DNA of 64,000 bases from Ilex aquifolium (GCA_951799425.1 OX637407.1:26781691-26845690), one strand, 5' to 3'; shown: positions 1-10,992, counted from the stretch's first letter. A program made the numbers and translations. Notes: generated by a model not told the origin, from the letters alone.

Positions 1-37
1 AGGTTCACCGGAGGGGGAGAGCTTGGGGGATTGGTTG

Positions 38-90
<53 letters not shown>

Positions 91-342
91 AGCAGAGGAT
101 CGGGGTGGGGGTGGGTTTTATCCGTGTGTGTGAGGGAAAGAGAGAGAGAGAAACAGAGAAGAGGGATACCTGAGAGGGGTGTGGCTGTGTCGCTGGTGAT
201 GGTGGTGGCTATGTCGCTGGCGATGCTGGAGGCAGTGGCTGACGAAGTGGCGGTGGTGGTGGTGTTGCTGGAGCGTAAGATAGAGAGAGATAAAGAGAGA
301 GAGTGGGAAAAAAAAAAAAGAAACAGAAGGGATGCAGCAGAG
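1..342. repeat. Microsatellite-rich segment
   Basis: A (GT)n run at about 41-74 passes directly into (GA)n at 75-90. More GA-rich stretches follow at 133-160 and 285-302, and an imperfect GGT/GTG trinucleotide stretch lies at about 180-275. Reading frames here encode only Val/Arg/Glu-type repeats and are not credible genes. The GGT-rich part resembles the arrays carried by the Helitrons at 4562 and 39637, so it may be the eroded inner part of the Helitron whose 5' end lies at 1789. That last point is inference. Confidence 0.7.
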
Positions 343-1582
343 GAATTTATTACCAATGTACAGCTATTTTAAAACATATATACCAAAATACAGCACTTTT
401 AAACTTATTTACCAAACTACAGCTGTTTTTAAAAGTGGATATAACAATCCCGCATTTATTAAAAAGCGGATGTAACAATCCCGCTTTTATTAAAAAGCGG
501 ATTTAACAATCCCGCTTTTATTAAAAAAAAAAATGGGTAGTGGAAAAAGCGTGGTTACTAACCACGATTTTTACACTTTTTTCGCACAAAAGATCATGAA
601 CTGGACAGTCCTTGTTTCGTGGAAACTCAAGGAGCAAGAGCAATCAAATTGGGAACTTAGAGTCCTTGTTTCGTTGAAACTCAAGGAGCAAGAGTAATCA
701 AATTGATCACTGGACCATTCTAGTGTCTTCATTCAGAATCAAGTTTGGTCAACTCACTCACTCACTCTCTCTCTCTCTCTGTGTTAAATTTCATCTTCTT
801 CTTCAGCTCTCTGCAACATATCTTGCAGAATCAATAGCTTCATAATCTTCTTACCCTTGCCATGGTAATTAATCCCTGGTGTTTGGCATCAAGGATCCTA
901 GAAAATTCAGAATCACCCTGTCTTTGCATCTGGGTTATGACGAAACCCAGTTGCTCATGACCCTTCTTAAATGGTGGAAAACAAAACAACCACATATTTA
1001 GTTTTACAGGCTATAACCAACTGCTCTCTCCTTTTTTTTGCTCATAAGTATGATTTTGTTCTCATGATCTCTGAGCTATCATTCATGGCTCATCTATGCC
1101 AATTTTTTTTCTTCTATTCGGAGAAATGGTTCGTGGGTTTCGAAAGAATAAATCTGATTTATACACAATGACTCAAGAAGTATCAAAAGTTTGCAATCTC
1201 GATTGAAAATAGTTCAGGTTCACAAAAAAAAAAAAAAAAAGTTGCTGATTTTGCTTTTGTTGAACGATAAGCTGCCCAGGTGAATAGGTGATAGTGTTTT
1301 GTGTGAAAAGCGTGTTTATGAAACACGTTTTTTACCGTTTTTATTAAAATCGTGTTTGGTAAACACGCTTTTGGCACAGCCCAAATTTTTTTTCGCTTTT
1401 TGACAAAAGCGGGATCATTGAATCCGCTTTTTGACAAAAGCGGGATCATTGAATCCGCTTTTTAACAAAAGCGGGATTATTGATTCCGCTTTTAAAAACT
1501 GCCGTAGTTTGGTAAATAAGTTTAAAAGTGCTGTATTTTGGTATATATGTTGTAAAATAGCTATACATTGGTAATAGACTCT
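343..1582. mobile_element. Non-autonomous Mutator-like element with long inverted repeats
   Basis: About 190 bp at 343-530 reappears as its reverse complement at about 1395-1582. Both arms share the order 'ttaccaatgta', 'taccaaaatacagcac', 'ttaccaaacta', followed inward by two or three ~24-bp subrepeats ending in 'cccgctttt'. Flanking 9-mers GCAGCAGAG (334-342) and GCAACAGAG (1583-1591) differ at one base, which fits the 9-bp target duplication of Mutator-like elements. The interior has a ~54-bp tandem duplication (about 607-652 and 661-706), a CT-rich stretch and an unrecognised open stretch near 880-990, but no transposase. The subrepeats suggest a foldback-like structure. Confidence 0.75.
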
Positions 1583-1597
1583 GCAACAGAGACTGTT

Positions 1598-1663
1598 CTT
1601 TGGCTGGGAGATGACTGATTGGTCAGATTTCTTTGGCTGTGAGATGACTAATTGGTCAGATTT
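1598..1663. repeat. 33-bp tandem duplication
   Basis: Two 33-bp units beginning CTTTGGCTG (1598-1630 and 1631-1663) differ at only two positions. They lie between the Mutator-like element and a Helitron 5' end. Confidence 0.85.
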
Positions 1664-1689
1664 TTGAAAATTAATGAGTAAAAAAAGAT

Positions 1690-1789
1690 GAATTTGGGGG
1701 AGAAAAATGAAAGAGTATTAATGGCCGTTGGATGAATGAATTGATTTGAGGCCGTCGGATGTTGAAGCCGCTCTGTTTTATATTATAGA
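1690..1789 (-). mobile_element. Helitron 5' terminal segment (minus strand)
   Basis: Read on the minus strand, the sequence begins A^TCTATAATATAAAA at 1789. This is the same start as the short Helitron at 24014 and resembles those at 5122 and 40580. Both this copy and the 24014 copy continue to a CATC(C/T)GACGG-type motif. No 3' hairpin with CTAG is visible to the left. The Mutator-like element at 343-1582 may interrupt the same Helitron, or its 3' end may lie outside the window. Confidence 0.55.
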
Positions 1790-2522
1790 TTTTAACTAGT
1801 GTCGGAAACAGAAACAGCAAACTTGGAGGAAATTACTCAGATTCAATTAAGATTGGTTCAAATAATCAGACTTGGTTAACAAGAGTCTCAAAGAATGTTT
1901 CACTATGTACATTATATTCCTTCACGAATCAAAATCAAAAAAACAATCCTGTCAACCAACTGTCTCCTTATCTTCCAATACCACATTATTCTTCATCAGG
2001 GTAGTGGACACTCATAGTTTGGATAGTGCCTTTTTCACTCCAATCAATGCTGTGTAATCCATCCAGAGAGATAAAAGAGAAAAGGGTCCCATTACAGTAG
2101 TAACAGTACCAACGACATAGACCCATGATCACGAATCTACCATTTGATCTTGATTCATCTGTTTAATCATTCAACTAAGTTTGGAAGAAAAAATATAAAT
2201 ATTTATTAGTAAACTCAAGCATAGATGTTTGAAATTCATCACAATTCCAAACAGATCCAGACAATCTTGTCAAATCTTAATTCTAATTAATTGTCACACC
2301 CATGTTAGTCCATCTGAATCATAGGTGCACTATTTCTGTATCACCATCAGGAAAATTTTTAGTAACCATTCGAGTAAAATAAGATTTATTATCGACAGAT
2401 TGGTTGTATATACAATGTTGTACAAGGAGAGACACCAAACAAAAATCTTGCAAAAATGTCTCTAATTCTCTGTATGAAGATCAGGTCTTGGAGGACTCGA
2501 AAAGGAATCTATCACTAGTCTT
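1790..2522. other. Intergenic, no gene seen
   Basis: AT-rich sequence downstream of the RING-H2 gene. Its right part probably contains that gene's 3'UTR. I see no other coding or repeat signal. Confidence 0.5.
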
Positions 2523-3146
2523 TCAACTGACTGATTCGTGTGTGTCTCCCCTTCTTCTCTCACTACCAAATGAAAAATTCAGCCAAATTTCTCTTCTCCT
2601 CCCTCTACCTTCTCCATCACCACCACCACTTTTCTTCTGAACATCATCTTCATCAACAGGCATCTTATGCCTACAAACAGGACAAGACCCATGAATTCCC
2701 AACCACTTCTCTATACACTCCCCATGAAACCTATGCTTACAAGGCATTTCTTTGGCCATCCCACCAACTTCCCACTCCTCCAAACACACCACACACTCAC
2801 CATCTTCGCCTTCTCTTATCTCCACGCTTGGCATGGCCTCGATTGATGCTTTTGAGGCTGGTGGCTGACCATCCTTGCTCAGTAGGTCACGGAGCAGAGA
2901 ATCCAAGCTCGAAGATCTTCCTTCTATAACCACCATGCCCTGTGTTAATGGATTGATAAGAATGATCCGATCTCGTTGTGTGGGTGTTTCTTGATCTGGG
3001 TCAGTCAAATCCTGATCAGGGTTGGTGGTGGCTGGGTTGTTTGTGAAGCCTAGGATGATGGGTAGGAACAGAGAGATGTCTCTGTTTCTTGAACTTATCA
3101 AACGTTCGATCAAAGATAGTTCAGAAAACTCTGTTTCAGAAGCCAT
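2523..3146 (-). CDS. RING-H2 E3 ubiquitin ligase, MPSR1-like
   Basis: An intronless 207-aa protein. The chosen start (ATG at 3144-3146, MASETEF...) follows a pyrimidine-rich leader; an in-frame ATG six codons upstream at 3164 is possible but less likely. The N-terminal half has short hydrophobic and polar stretches (SLFLPIILGF) and no obvious transmembrane helix. A C-terminal RING-H2 finger spans about residues 118-158, with ligands C118, C121, C136, H138, H141, C144, C155 and C158 (C-x2-C, C-x-H-x2-H-x2-C, C-x2-C), followed by a Gly/Arg-rich tail. The RING binds two zinc ions and recruits E2 enzymes to ubiquitinate substrates. Overall form and position next to GALT1 match Arabidopsis At1g26800 (MPSR1, cytosolic protein quality control). 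Orthology is inferred from memory of that neighbourhood. Confidence 0.88.
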   Translation of the reverse strand: MASETEFSELSLIERLISSRNRDISLFLPIILGFTNNPATTNPDQDLTDPDQETPTQRDRIILINPLTQGMVVIEGRSSSLDSLLRDLLSKDGQPPASKASIEAMPSVEIREGEDGECVVCLEEWEVGGMAKEMPCKHRFHGECIEKWLGIHGSCPVCRHKMPVDEDDVQKKSGGGDGEGRGRRREIWLNFSFGSERRRGDTHESVS

Positions 3147-4500
3147 TGATTGAGAATTGTACACAAGAGAGAGAAAGGGGGGGGAGAGAGAGAGAAGGGG
3201 TTAATGATAGGTTTTGCGGATTTGAAAATTGGGTTTGGTTATTAAAGAAGATGGAGCGCCCACAGGAAGGTTGTAGAAGGATCTGGAATCGTTATCTACT
3301 GAGTGGCAAGGTTTTGATCGTGTACCGGGGGTCCAGTGTCTTTGTCGTAGACAAGCAATGGACCAAGTTGTTAAATTGCTATACAAAAAAAGTGATACAA
3401 CTCTACGAGATAGAAATGGTAACAAGGCGAGTTGTAAACTCAGGTGTTCTATATTTGAATCTTGATAGTTTTTTTGGGTCAGGTTATGAGGAATTTATTC
3501 TTCATAGATACTCTAATCTCGGCGTGGATGATCTATCTTTAATCATACCAAAGAAGAGATTAATTAAAATACACATAAATTAATCTGAATATTTCTATCT
3601 GTTTAACCAAAAAAATAAAAGTAATACCAACTTAACGTCAATTTTATTGGTAGAATGTAACAAATTTCATATGGTACAAATGAATCATAAATGACTCGAG
3701 AAAGTATTAGACACAAATAATTGATTTAGCTACTAATATAAAAAAAATGACCATTTCCTTATATTTTTTATTTCTTTATTTAGTTAATGGTGTATAGATT
3801 GTTTTTGAATTATATAATCTTTTAATAGCACAAACAATATTACAAGCAATATAAATATGATTCGATGTGATTAACGAGTCTTTAGTCTAATGATACTTTG
3901 TGAAGATTTTATCTTTTTGAGGTCAAAGATTCAAGTTTCTTGAACTATAAAAGCGTTGTTGATCGATAAAACGGATCTCAGTTACTTGAACAAATCGCAT
4001 CCAAGTCTTTAATGTGTGTTTGAATCTCCACTAAAACGTAAGTCCTAATTTAGCTGATGTATTGATTGAGAGACATGTTCATACACTTGAGGTTTGTCCT
4101 TAATTTTACTCAGACTCACGAACCTAAAACAATATAAACACGTATCTACTCGTCAGGGACCGACCAAAAAATTTTCTTATTACCAAAAAATAAATAAAAA
4201 TGATACGACGTGACCCGAGTGACATTTGTACTCAATGACTTTTATTGATCATCCAATGGTTATTAATATCTCAGATTATTTGGTATTGAAAATTTGTTAA
4301 TTTTTTTTCTATATACCACATTAGCCAGCACCTACTTTTCTATGCTCATAAGTCAGCACCCAATTTGACATCAGCAATGACTCCTAATCTAGGGTTATCA
4401 TAAAAATAAGAATAATCAACCATTTAGTCAATGGAAAAACAGCGGAAATTAGGTTAATTTTCGAAAACCACTCACTATGAGATACATCTTTCTTTAATAA
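3147..4500. other. RING gene upstream region and intergenic spacer with SINE-like relics
   Basis: 3147-3200 is the CT-rich (minus strand) leader of the RING-H2 gene. About 3480-3600 resembles, in reverse, the dispersed Au-SINE-like repeat seen at 29345 and 37437. About 3885-3955 looks tRNA-SINE-like (GTCTAATGATACT, then TTGAGGTCAAAGATTCAAG). The rest is AT-rich with no gene. An open reading frame at 3089-3583 overlaps the RING promoter and is not credible. Confidence 0.5.
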
Positions 4501-6084
4501 CGTGAAACCCTGACATGCATGTCATAACATTTAATTAAATGTATTGGTATAATGTAGAAGACTAGTTATTGTCTGTGCCTGAAGGCACAGAGTAATAAAA
4601 AATGATAAACATTAAACATATTTGTATTCATATCCAAAATCAAATCACAAACATAGATGAGAGATAAATGATTTTAAGCATCAATTGTAGTGGGGTGAGA
4701 GGTGGTGGTGGTAAGAGACGGTGATGGTTGTGGTGGGTGACAATGATCGTGGTGGTGGTGGCGGCGACGGCTATAGTGGTGGTGCTGGTGGTGGCGACAA
4801 CGGTGACGGTGGCGACAATGGTGGTGGCGGCGGCGGCGACAGTGACGGTGGTGGTGGTGGTGGTAGAGGTAGTGGTGAGGCGGTTTCAAACACTATTTTT
4901 TTTTTTTTAAAGTACTTATGAAAAATAATTTCTAGAAGTACTTTTAAAAAGTCACTCCAAACACACCCTTAGGGGCCTATATTTCCTATTAAATTTAGGG
5001 TGTTAATATTAGCCGTTAGATTAACTTTAAAGTAAAATTTAAAGCGATCTAAACCGTGAAAAGCAAAAAGTCATTTTGTTTATCTTTTGAAATTTGAATT
5101 GTAAGCTACTTTATTATATAGATGTATAAAATTTTAAGGAAAAGTAGAATTCCTAAAAAAAATTGGGGAGGCAAGTATAATTACTTAATATTTTTTTAAA
5201 AAAAATATTATTTGGGTTTTAAAAAAAGTATATATATAAGTTTAGATTATATTGTAGATGATGGGTGAGAAGTAGAAATAATAAAACATGGGTATATATT
5301 AGGTGGATAAATGTCCACTACACATGAATTAGTGTTTGATTTGAGCTCCAAAAGATGGATGGATGGCGGTTGGTGAGGTTTTTTCATTTTGGTGGGTCAT
5401 TGTGTAGTTCTTTTAAGTTACGTGTGTATATAGGAAAATATATATAGCTAGATGTGTACAAACAAAACATATATAGAAGTTTTCCTTTGGTGGGCCAACT
5501 AGAAACCACCTGGACATTATTTGGTGCATGACTATAACACGTGTGTGTAAGCAAAGCAAGTAATGGGTTTTGTGTCCTTATCAGGTGTTTAGTAGGTAAG
5601 GACAAGAGAAATGACAAAAAAAAAGAAAAAAAAAAAAAAGAGATAGCAAGATAAGAGAATGGGCGATGGAAGGGGAGGTGCATCAACGGCTAAATTTATT
5701 TCCATTGTCATAAAAATTGAATATATTACTTATATTGCCGTGAATCACAGATCCACCGGTTCCAATTTGGAATTAAGTATGTGAAGTAAATACTTAATAA
5801 TTTGAGATTTATGTATTAATTATTCTCTTAAGTTTCGAGTTGACATTGGAGTAATGATTTAATATGTGTTCAAAAGAAAACTTTAATTATTAGTTATAGA
5901 AATTACATGGGTATAGTGGTGTTAAGTATAATATTACATAGTTAATCAAGTATAAACGAGATTGTTTTGTTTGAAATATTAATTACATGTTGGTATTCAT
6001 AACCAGTAGATGAGATTAAATAGTTTAAATGCTACCATGCTAATAAAGTATAAATTTAATTATTGAAATTATGAGGCTGAAATA
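4501..6084 (+). repeat. 5' LTR, truncated, split by a Helitron
   Basis: Matches 7265-8386 closely once the 561-bp Helitron at 4562-5122 is removed. Homology stops at GAGGCTGAAAT (~6084), where the sequence enters a short bridge and then integrase. A ~30-bp stretch (AAATATTAATTACATG...GGTATTCATA) found at ~5970 recurs at ~6080, exactly at the deletion junction. Confidence 0.85.
4562..5122 (-). mobile_element. Helitron (non-autonomous, 561 bp) with an empty site
   Basis: On the minus strand the element starts TCTATATAATAAAG (5122) and ends ATAACTAG (4562). About 10 nt before the end is a perfect hairpin, CTGTGCC-TTCA-GGCACAG. It sits between A and T of the host. The other LTR (near 7321-7335) keeps the uninterrupted site GAGAAGATGTATAAAA, which proves both boundaries and the lack of a target duplication. 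The interior carries a ~190-bp array of GGT/GGC trinucleotides (about 4690-4880). No Rep/helicase is encoded. Confidence 0.93.
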
Positions 6085-6134
6085 TTAATTACATGTGGTA
6101 TTCATAGCATCAACATCCTACAAGTTTATTACAA

Positions 6135-7245
6135 CCTCTTTCTATTCCAGAATGGAAATTGAAACATATTACCATGGATTTTGTATTGGGACTTCCACGA
6201 ACTCAAAGCGAGCATGATTCTATTTGGGTTATTGTGGACAGATTGACGAAGTCAGTTCACTTTTTAGCCGTCAAGTCTACTTATTTACTTGAAAAGTATG
6301 CTCAAATTTATGTGGATGAAATTTTGCGTTTGCATGGTGCTCCTGTATCCATCGTGGCAGATGGAGATCCAAAATTTACATCCAGGTTTTGGTCTAGTTT
6401 ACAGCATGCCATGGGTACTACCTTGAAGTTCAGCACAACCTATTATCCTCAGATGGACGGGGCAGTCTGAACATACAATTCAAACCCTAAATGATATGTT
6501 GTGTGCGTGTGTGTGTGTTGGAATTAAAAGGTAGTTGGAATACTGATTTGTCTTTAATAGAGTTTACTTATAACAATAGTTATCACAGTAGCATTGGTAT
6601 GACACCATATGAAGCACTTTATGACAGAAAGTGTAGGACTCCAGTTTGTTGGAGTGAACGAGGGGAAAGACAAATATTGGGTCCCGCGCTAGTGCAAGTA
6701 ACTATAGATAAAGTCAAAGTAATTCAAGATCAATTGAAAGTTGCTCAAAGCAGACAAAAGAGTTATGTTGATAAACGCATAAAACATTTAGAGTTTGAAG
6801 TAGGTGATCGAGTATTTTTGAGGATATCACCTTAGAAAAGTGTACTAAGATTTGGAAAGAATGGAAAGTTTAGTCTGAGGTATATTGGGCCCTATGAGAT
6901 TCTAGGAAGGGTTGGGGCTACAACTTACCGATTAAATTTACCTTCAAAGTTATCTCATTTGCATAATGTATTTCATGTTTCCATGCTCCGTAGGTACATA
7001 CCTGACCCGTCTCATGTATTGGTTGAACAATCTTTAGAGTTAAAAGAAGATTTAACTTACATTGAGGAACTAGTACAGATTTTGGCTTGTCGAGAGAAGA
7101 TATTATGTAATAAAACCATTCTGTTAGTAATGGTCTTGGGGAAGAGTCACTCGGTTGAGGAGGCTACTTGGGAAACAGAGGAGAATATGAAAACCTAGTA
7201 TCCTCGTCTACTTTCATCAAGTAAGTAAATTTCGGGGACGAAATT
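6135..7245 (+). pseudogene. Integrase and chromodomain remnant of gypsy pol
   Basis: Pieces in shifting frames give the integrase core (LKHITMDFVLGLPRT...; catalytic D in TMDF and in IVADGDPKFTS), then TYNNSYHSSIGMTPYEALY, the C-terminal GPYEILGRVG and FHVSMLRRYIPDPSHV motifs, and a chromodomain-like end (HSVEEATWE). Breaks: a frame change with stop near 6468, where a GTGTGTG microsatellite has expanded; an in-frame TAG at ~6833; and further degeneration after 7085. The LRRYIPDPSHV and chromodomain arrangement suggests the Tekay/Del clade of chromoviruses. It is non-functional. Confidence 0.9.
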
Positions 7246-7264
7246 TTATTTAGGAAGGGAGACT

Positions 7265-8386
7265 TGTGAAACCCTGACATGCATGGCATAACATTTAATT
7301 AAATGTATTGGTATAATGGAGAAGATGTATAAAATTTTAAGGAAAAGTAAAATTCCTAAAAAAATTGGGAAGGTAAGTGTAATTACTTAATATTTTTATG
7401 CGAGTTATGCATGAAATGGGGTATAAGTTTGTATAACACATGTAAATTTCCATTAGATAGGTAGTAAATATTATTTGGGTTTTAAAAAAAATATGTATAA
7501 GTTTAGATTATATTGTAGATGATGGGTGAGAAGTAGAAATAATAAAACATGGGTATAGATTAGGTGGATAAATGTCCACCACACATGAATTAGTGTTTGA
7601 TTTTAGCTCCAAAAGATGGATGGATGGCGGTTGGTGAGGTTTTTCCATTTTAGTGGGTCATTGTGTAATTTTTTTAAGTTGTGTGTGTATATAGGAATAT
7701 ATATAGAGCTAGATGTGTATAAACAAAACATATATAGAAGTTTTCCTTTGGTGGGCCAACTAGAAACCACCTGGACATTACTTGGTGCATGGCTATAACA
7801 TGTGTGTGTGTGTGTGTGAGCAAAGCAAGTAATGGGTTTGGTGTCCTTATAATGTGTTTAGTAGGTAAGGACAAGAGAAATGACAAATTAAAGAAAAAAA
7901 AAAAAAAGAGATAGCAAGATCAAAGAATGGGCGAAAGAAGGGGAGGTGCAAACCTAGGTTTTTGAGCGAAGATTCAATGGTTAAATCTATTCTGATTGTG
8001 ATAAAAATTGAGTATATTACTCGTATTACCGTGAATCACAAATTTATCGGTTTCAATTCGGGATTAGGTATGTGCAGTAAATACTTAATAATTTAAGATT
8101 TATGCATTAATTATTCTCTTAAGTTTCGAGTTGACACTAGAGTAATGATTTAATATGTGTTCAAAAGAAAACTTTAATTATTAGTTATAGAAATTACATG
8201 AGTATAGTGGTGTCAAGTATAATATTACATGGTTAATCAAGTATAAACGAGATTGCTTTGTTTGAAATAATAATTATATGTGGGTATTCATAACCAGTAG
8301 ATGAGATTAAATAGTTTAAATACTACCATGCTAATAAAGTATAAATTTAATTATTGAAATTATGAGGCTGAAATTTAAGTTGTTGA
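7265..8386 (+). repeat. 3' LTR (right boundary open)
   Basis: Begins with TG after the polypurine tract and aligns with the left LTR over its whole compared length. It carries an extra ~70-bp segment near 7398-7470 that the left LTR lacks. The LTR probably continues toward 9.5 kb. Confidence 0.8.
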
Positions 8387-9610
8387 AATCAGTAGATAAA
8401 AATAAGTGTTAAAATTCAAGTTGTAAATTAATGTTTGATGCTAAATTTTTTATATAAAAGCTGAAATAGTTTCCTTAAGTGTTGAAAAATAATAGTTAGA
8501 TAAATGGTGGTGTTATTTACATACTATAAAAAAAATATTAGAGTGAATTAAAGTAGTCCTAATGTGACCGAGATATACTAATTTAAAAAGATTAACGAAA
8601 TCAAAGTATGATCATCGTATATAACCAAAGTAGAGCATCAAATATATATGCATATGCATCATTTGCATCAATTGAATAATTTTAGGTCGATGATCACTTG
8701 CATTTGCACATATGCTAATTATTAGGGTCGGAGGCTACTACCTCGGTTGCTCATAGGGATCGACTGTAAAGTGAGGAGATGTATCTATCTAAGATAAAGG
8801 TGAAGTGTACTGCTTCATAATACTTGGAAATAAAGTATATAATATATTAAGTTTATTCTAGTGTATGCGAGAAATCAATTTTGCCGAATTGATTTGAGTT
8901 GAGTTGATTAAACTATGGATCAAATTTGTTTTCATGAAAAACTTGTGATTTGAGTATTATCCACTATGTCAAGTTATTAATAGCTTGACATTGCTTACAT
9001 GTTGTTGATTTGGACACTGCACAGTTGTCGTGAGATAACTTGACATTGCTTAAATGTTGTAGATAACATGACATTGCTTATATGTTGTTGTTTGACTCGT
9101 TGCTTATGTAGATATTTACATATTTTGATATATGAGGATGATTTGAGTTTCAAAGTGAGTTGAATTCACTTTGGTTGTGATTTGCGAGTTATGAGTATTT
9201 TTTGAGTAGAATTATATTTGATCCATATTTTTGTTTTATTTCCTTTGATTGTGATGTTCAATACACTCAAGAAAATTATTAGTTTCAGGATGTCGAAGTT
9301 TAGAGTGAGGTCCACTAATGCACTAGCATGGTAGAGATGGGAGAAAACTAAGGAATCTAGTTATGTACATATTGTATATGAGTGTCTATTTTCCCTATTG
9401 TTTGTTGTAAAGGGATGAAATCCCTAATATTTTATTTTAGTAAAAACGACACAATTGTGTACTATGTTATATAATTTTCTGTTTTGATGGTGGCATTAGG
9501 TCTTCATAACTAAATCATGATCTAACGGTTTACAAAAAAGCATCCAATAAAGATTATGGTACAGAGCCTCTATGATAGCGCTATTCTAGATGTTATTTGT
9601 TACACTTTAT
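8387..9610. other. AT-rich spacer, probably the rest of the 3' LTR
   Basis: No gene is visible. The motif CTTGACATTGCTTA..TGTTG recurs three times near 8983-9085. Contiguity with the right LTR suggests this is LTR body, but no terminal CA with a matching target duplication could be fixed. Confidence 0.4.
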
Positions 9611-10823
9611 GACATATTTATTGTGATCTAGTCCTATTAAGAAAGTTTTAAAGGTTAATAATATAGAAAAAAAAACTCATCTTAAATATTAACGAATCGA
9701 CCCAATGACCCAAATGATTTTTATATTTACCCATCTTATTTATTATACCTGTTTAGGTTAAAAAAATAAAAATAAACATAACATGTTATAGATATTTATA
9801 ATTCTTTGATCAAATTATCAAATAACCAATCAACTGACCAATTGATTAATTAAACTATTCAAAAGACTTAAAGTCTTGGTGGGCATGCATGTAGCAAGAG
9901 TTGAATCATGACGTAAGAAATTACCTTAGCTAATAGATAGACGGCAAGGTAGCACTAGGGGTGCAACTTGGGTTGGGCAACCCGATTTCAACCCGAGTCC
10001 AACCCGAAAAAATTAGGGCTTGGGCTAGAGTTTTTAATATTTGGGTTGGGCTTGGGTCAAAAAACTTCAACCCGAATTCAATTTGGGCCGGGCTCGGGTT
10101 GAGGCATTGGCAAACCGATTTCAACCCGAACCCGACTAATTAAAAAATAATTTTATATATATAAAGCATTAGCACTTTTTTTCATTTTTACTCCATCGTC
10201 CTCTATTTCTTGTTGCTTGCTACTCTGTTATGCGTTATGCATGATTAGTGGTGATAGTTTGATGTTTTAAGTTTAATGTTTTTATGGGTCTAATTTCTAT
10301 GTTTTCTGGAATTGTACTTTGAGATCACTAGTTTTTTGGTGTGAAAGCAGATGATCAATAATCGTGCACTGTTATGAATGAAATATATGGATTGTTTTAT
10401 GAATTTGTAATTATTCTCCCCCTCTCTTTGTCTCTCTTGCAGTAAACCCGAATTCAACCCGAGCCCGCTCGAATTAAACTCGGGCAGGGCTCGAGTTGAG
10501 GAACAACCCGAGGTAGGGTTAGGGTTAGGGTTAGGGTTGAAGATTATATACCTAGGGTTGGACTAGAGTTGACTGTCTAACCCGCCCGAGTTGCACCCCT
10601 AGGTAGCACAAACACTGCACTGCTAGTTTGCTACGAACTTTTGCGCCTTGCTTGGAGATAGCCATAGTTTTTTTAACCCAAACGGGTATAATAAACTAGA
10701 TGGATAAAAATAAAAATCATTCAGTTATTAGGTCGAATCATTAATATTTAAAAGGAGTCAGAATTTTTTATATTATTAATCTATAAGACTTTACTAATAA
10801 GACTAGATCACAATAAATATGTC
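9611..10823. repeat. Long inverted repeat, arms of about 155 bp
   Basis: 9611-9765 (GACATATTTATTGTGATCTAG...) returns as its reverse complement at 10668-10823 with scattered differences. The palindrome GATCATGATC lies outside each arm (~9524 and ~10909), suggesting that the inverted relationship extends further with gaps. The loop holds a complete hAT element. This is probably an older terminal-inverted-repeat transposon of unknown superfamily. Confidence 0.7.
9956..10601. mobile_element. Non-autonomous hAT element, copy 1
   Basis: Ends are TAGGGGTGCAAC and the inverse GTTGCACCCCTA. The element is flanked by a perfect 8-bp target duplication, GGTAGCAC (9948-9955 and 10602-10609), the hAT signature. 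Both subterminal zones are crowded with variants of AACCCGA / TCGGGTT, presumably transposase-binding sites. Near the right end is a short run of TTAGGG repeats (~10515-10540). No transposase is encoded. It is the same family as 52759-53427. Confidence 0.92.
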
Positions 10824-10992
10824 ATAGATATTTCCTATTTAGTGAAGAACTAAATTTGGTAGGTTTTGATAATTAATTTTGAATATTTTTGTCTAATGAC
10901 CGTTAGATCATGATCTAACAGTCTACATAAAAAGTATCCACTAAAGGTCATAGTGCAGAGTCTCCATGATCACGATACTCATAACAGCTATA

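Larger units (their letters stand above)
4501..8386 (+). mobile_element. Decayed Ty3/gypsy LTR retrotransposon, Tekay-like
   Basis: Two long direct repeats (4501-6084 and 7265-8386 or beyond) flank a remnant of gypsy polyprotein. The right LTR starts TGTGAAACCC at 7265, right after a purine-rich polypurine tract (7251-7263) and the GGGGACGAAATTTT motif typical of this superfamily. The left LTR starts CGTGAAACCC, with TG mutated to CG. Gag, protease, reverse transcriptase and RNase H are missing: the left LTR runs straight into integrase. The element is therefore dead. The right LTR continues past 8386, where the truncated left copy can no longer guide the boundary, so the right end is unresolved. 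Confidence 0.85.

Noticed and set aside
31-372. Val/Arg/Glu-rich 113-codon frame at the left edge
   Set aside because: Pure microsatellite translation running into a transposon end.
3089-3583. 164-codon plus-strand frame
   Set aside because: Overlaps the RING-H2 start and promoter on the opposite strand, has no recognisable domain and runs into a SINE-like repeat.
4674-4921. His- and Gly-rich frames on both strands
   Set aside because: Same cause: the trinucleotide array of the 4562-5122 Helitron.
9815-9826. 3' LTR end at TCA followed by AATAA, matching the 5 bp before the left LTR
   Set aside because: A five-base match in AT-rich DNA is easily chance, and the site lies between arms of another repeat; the boundary is left open.
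10510-10540. Interstitial telomere sequence
   Set aside because: Repeat is TTAGGG, not the plant TTTAGGG. It is short and lies inside a hAT element among similar subterminal motifs.
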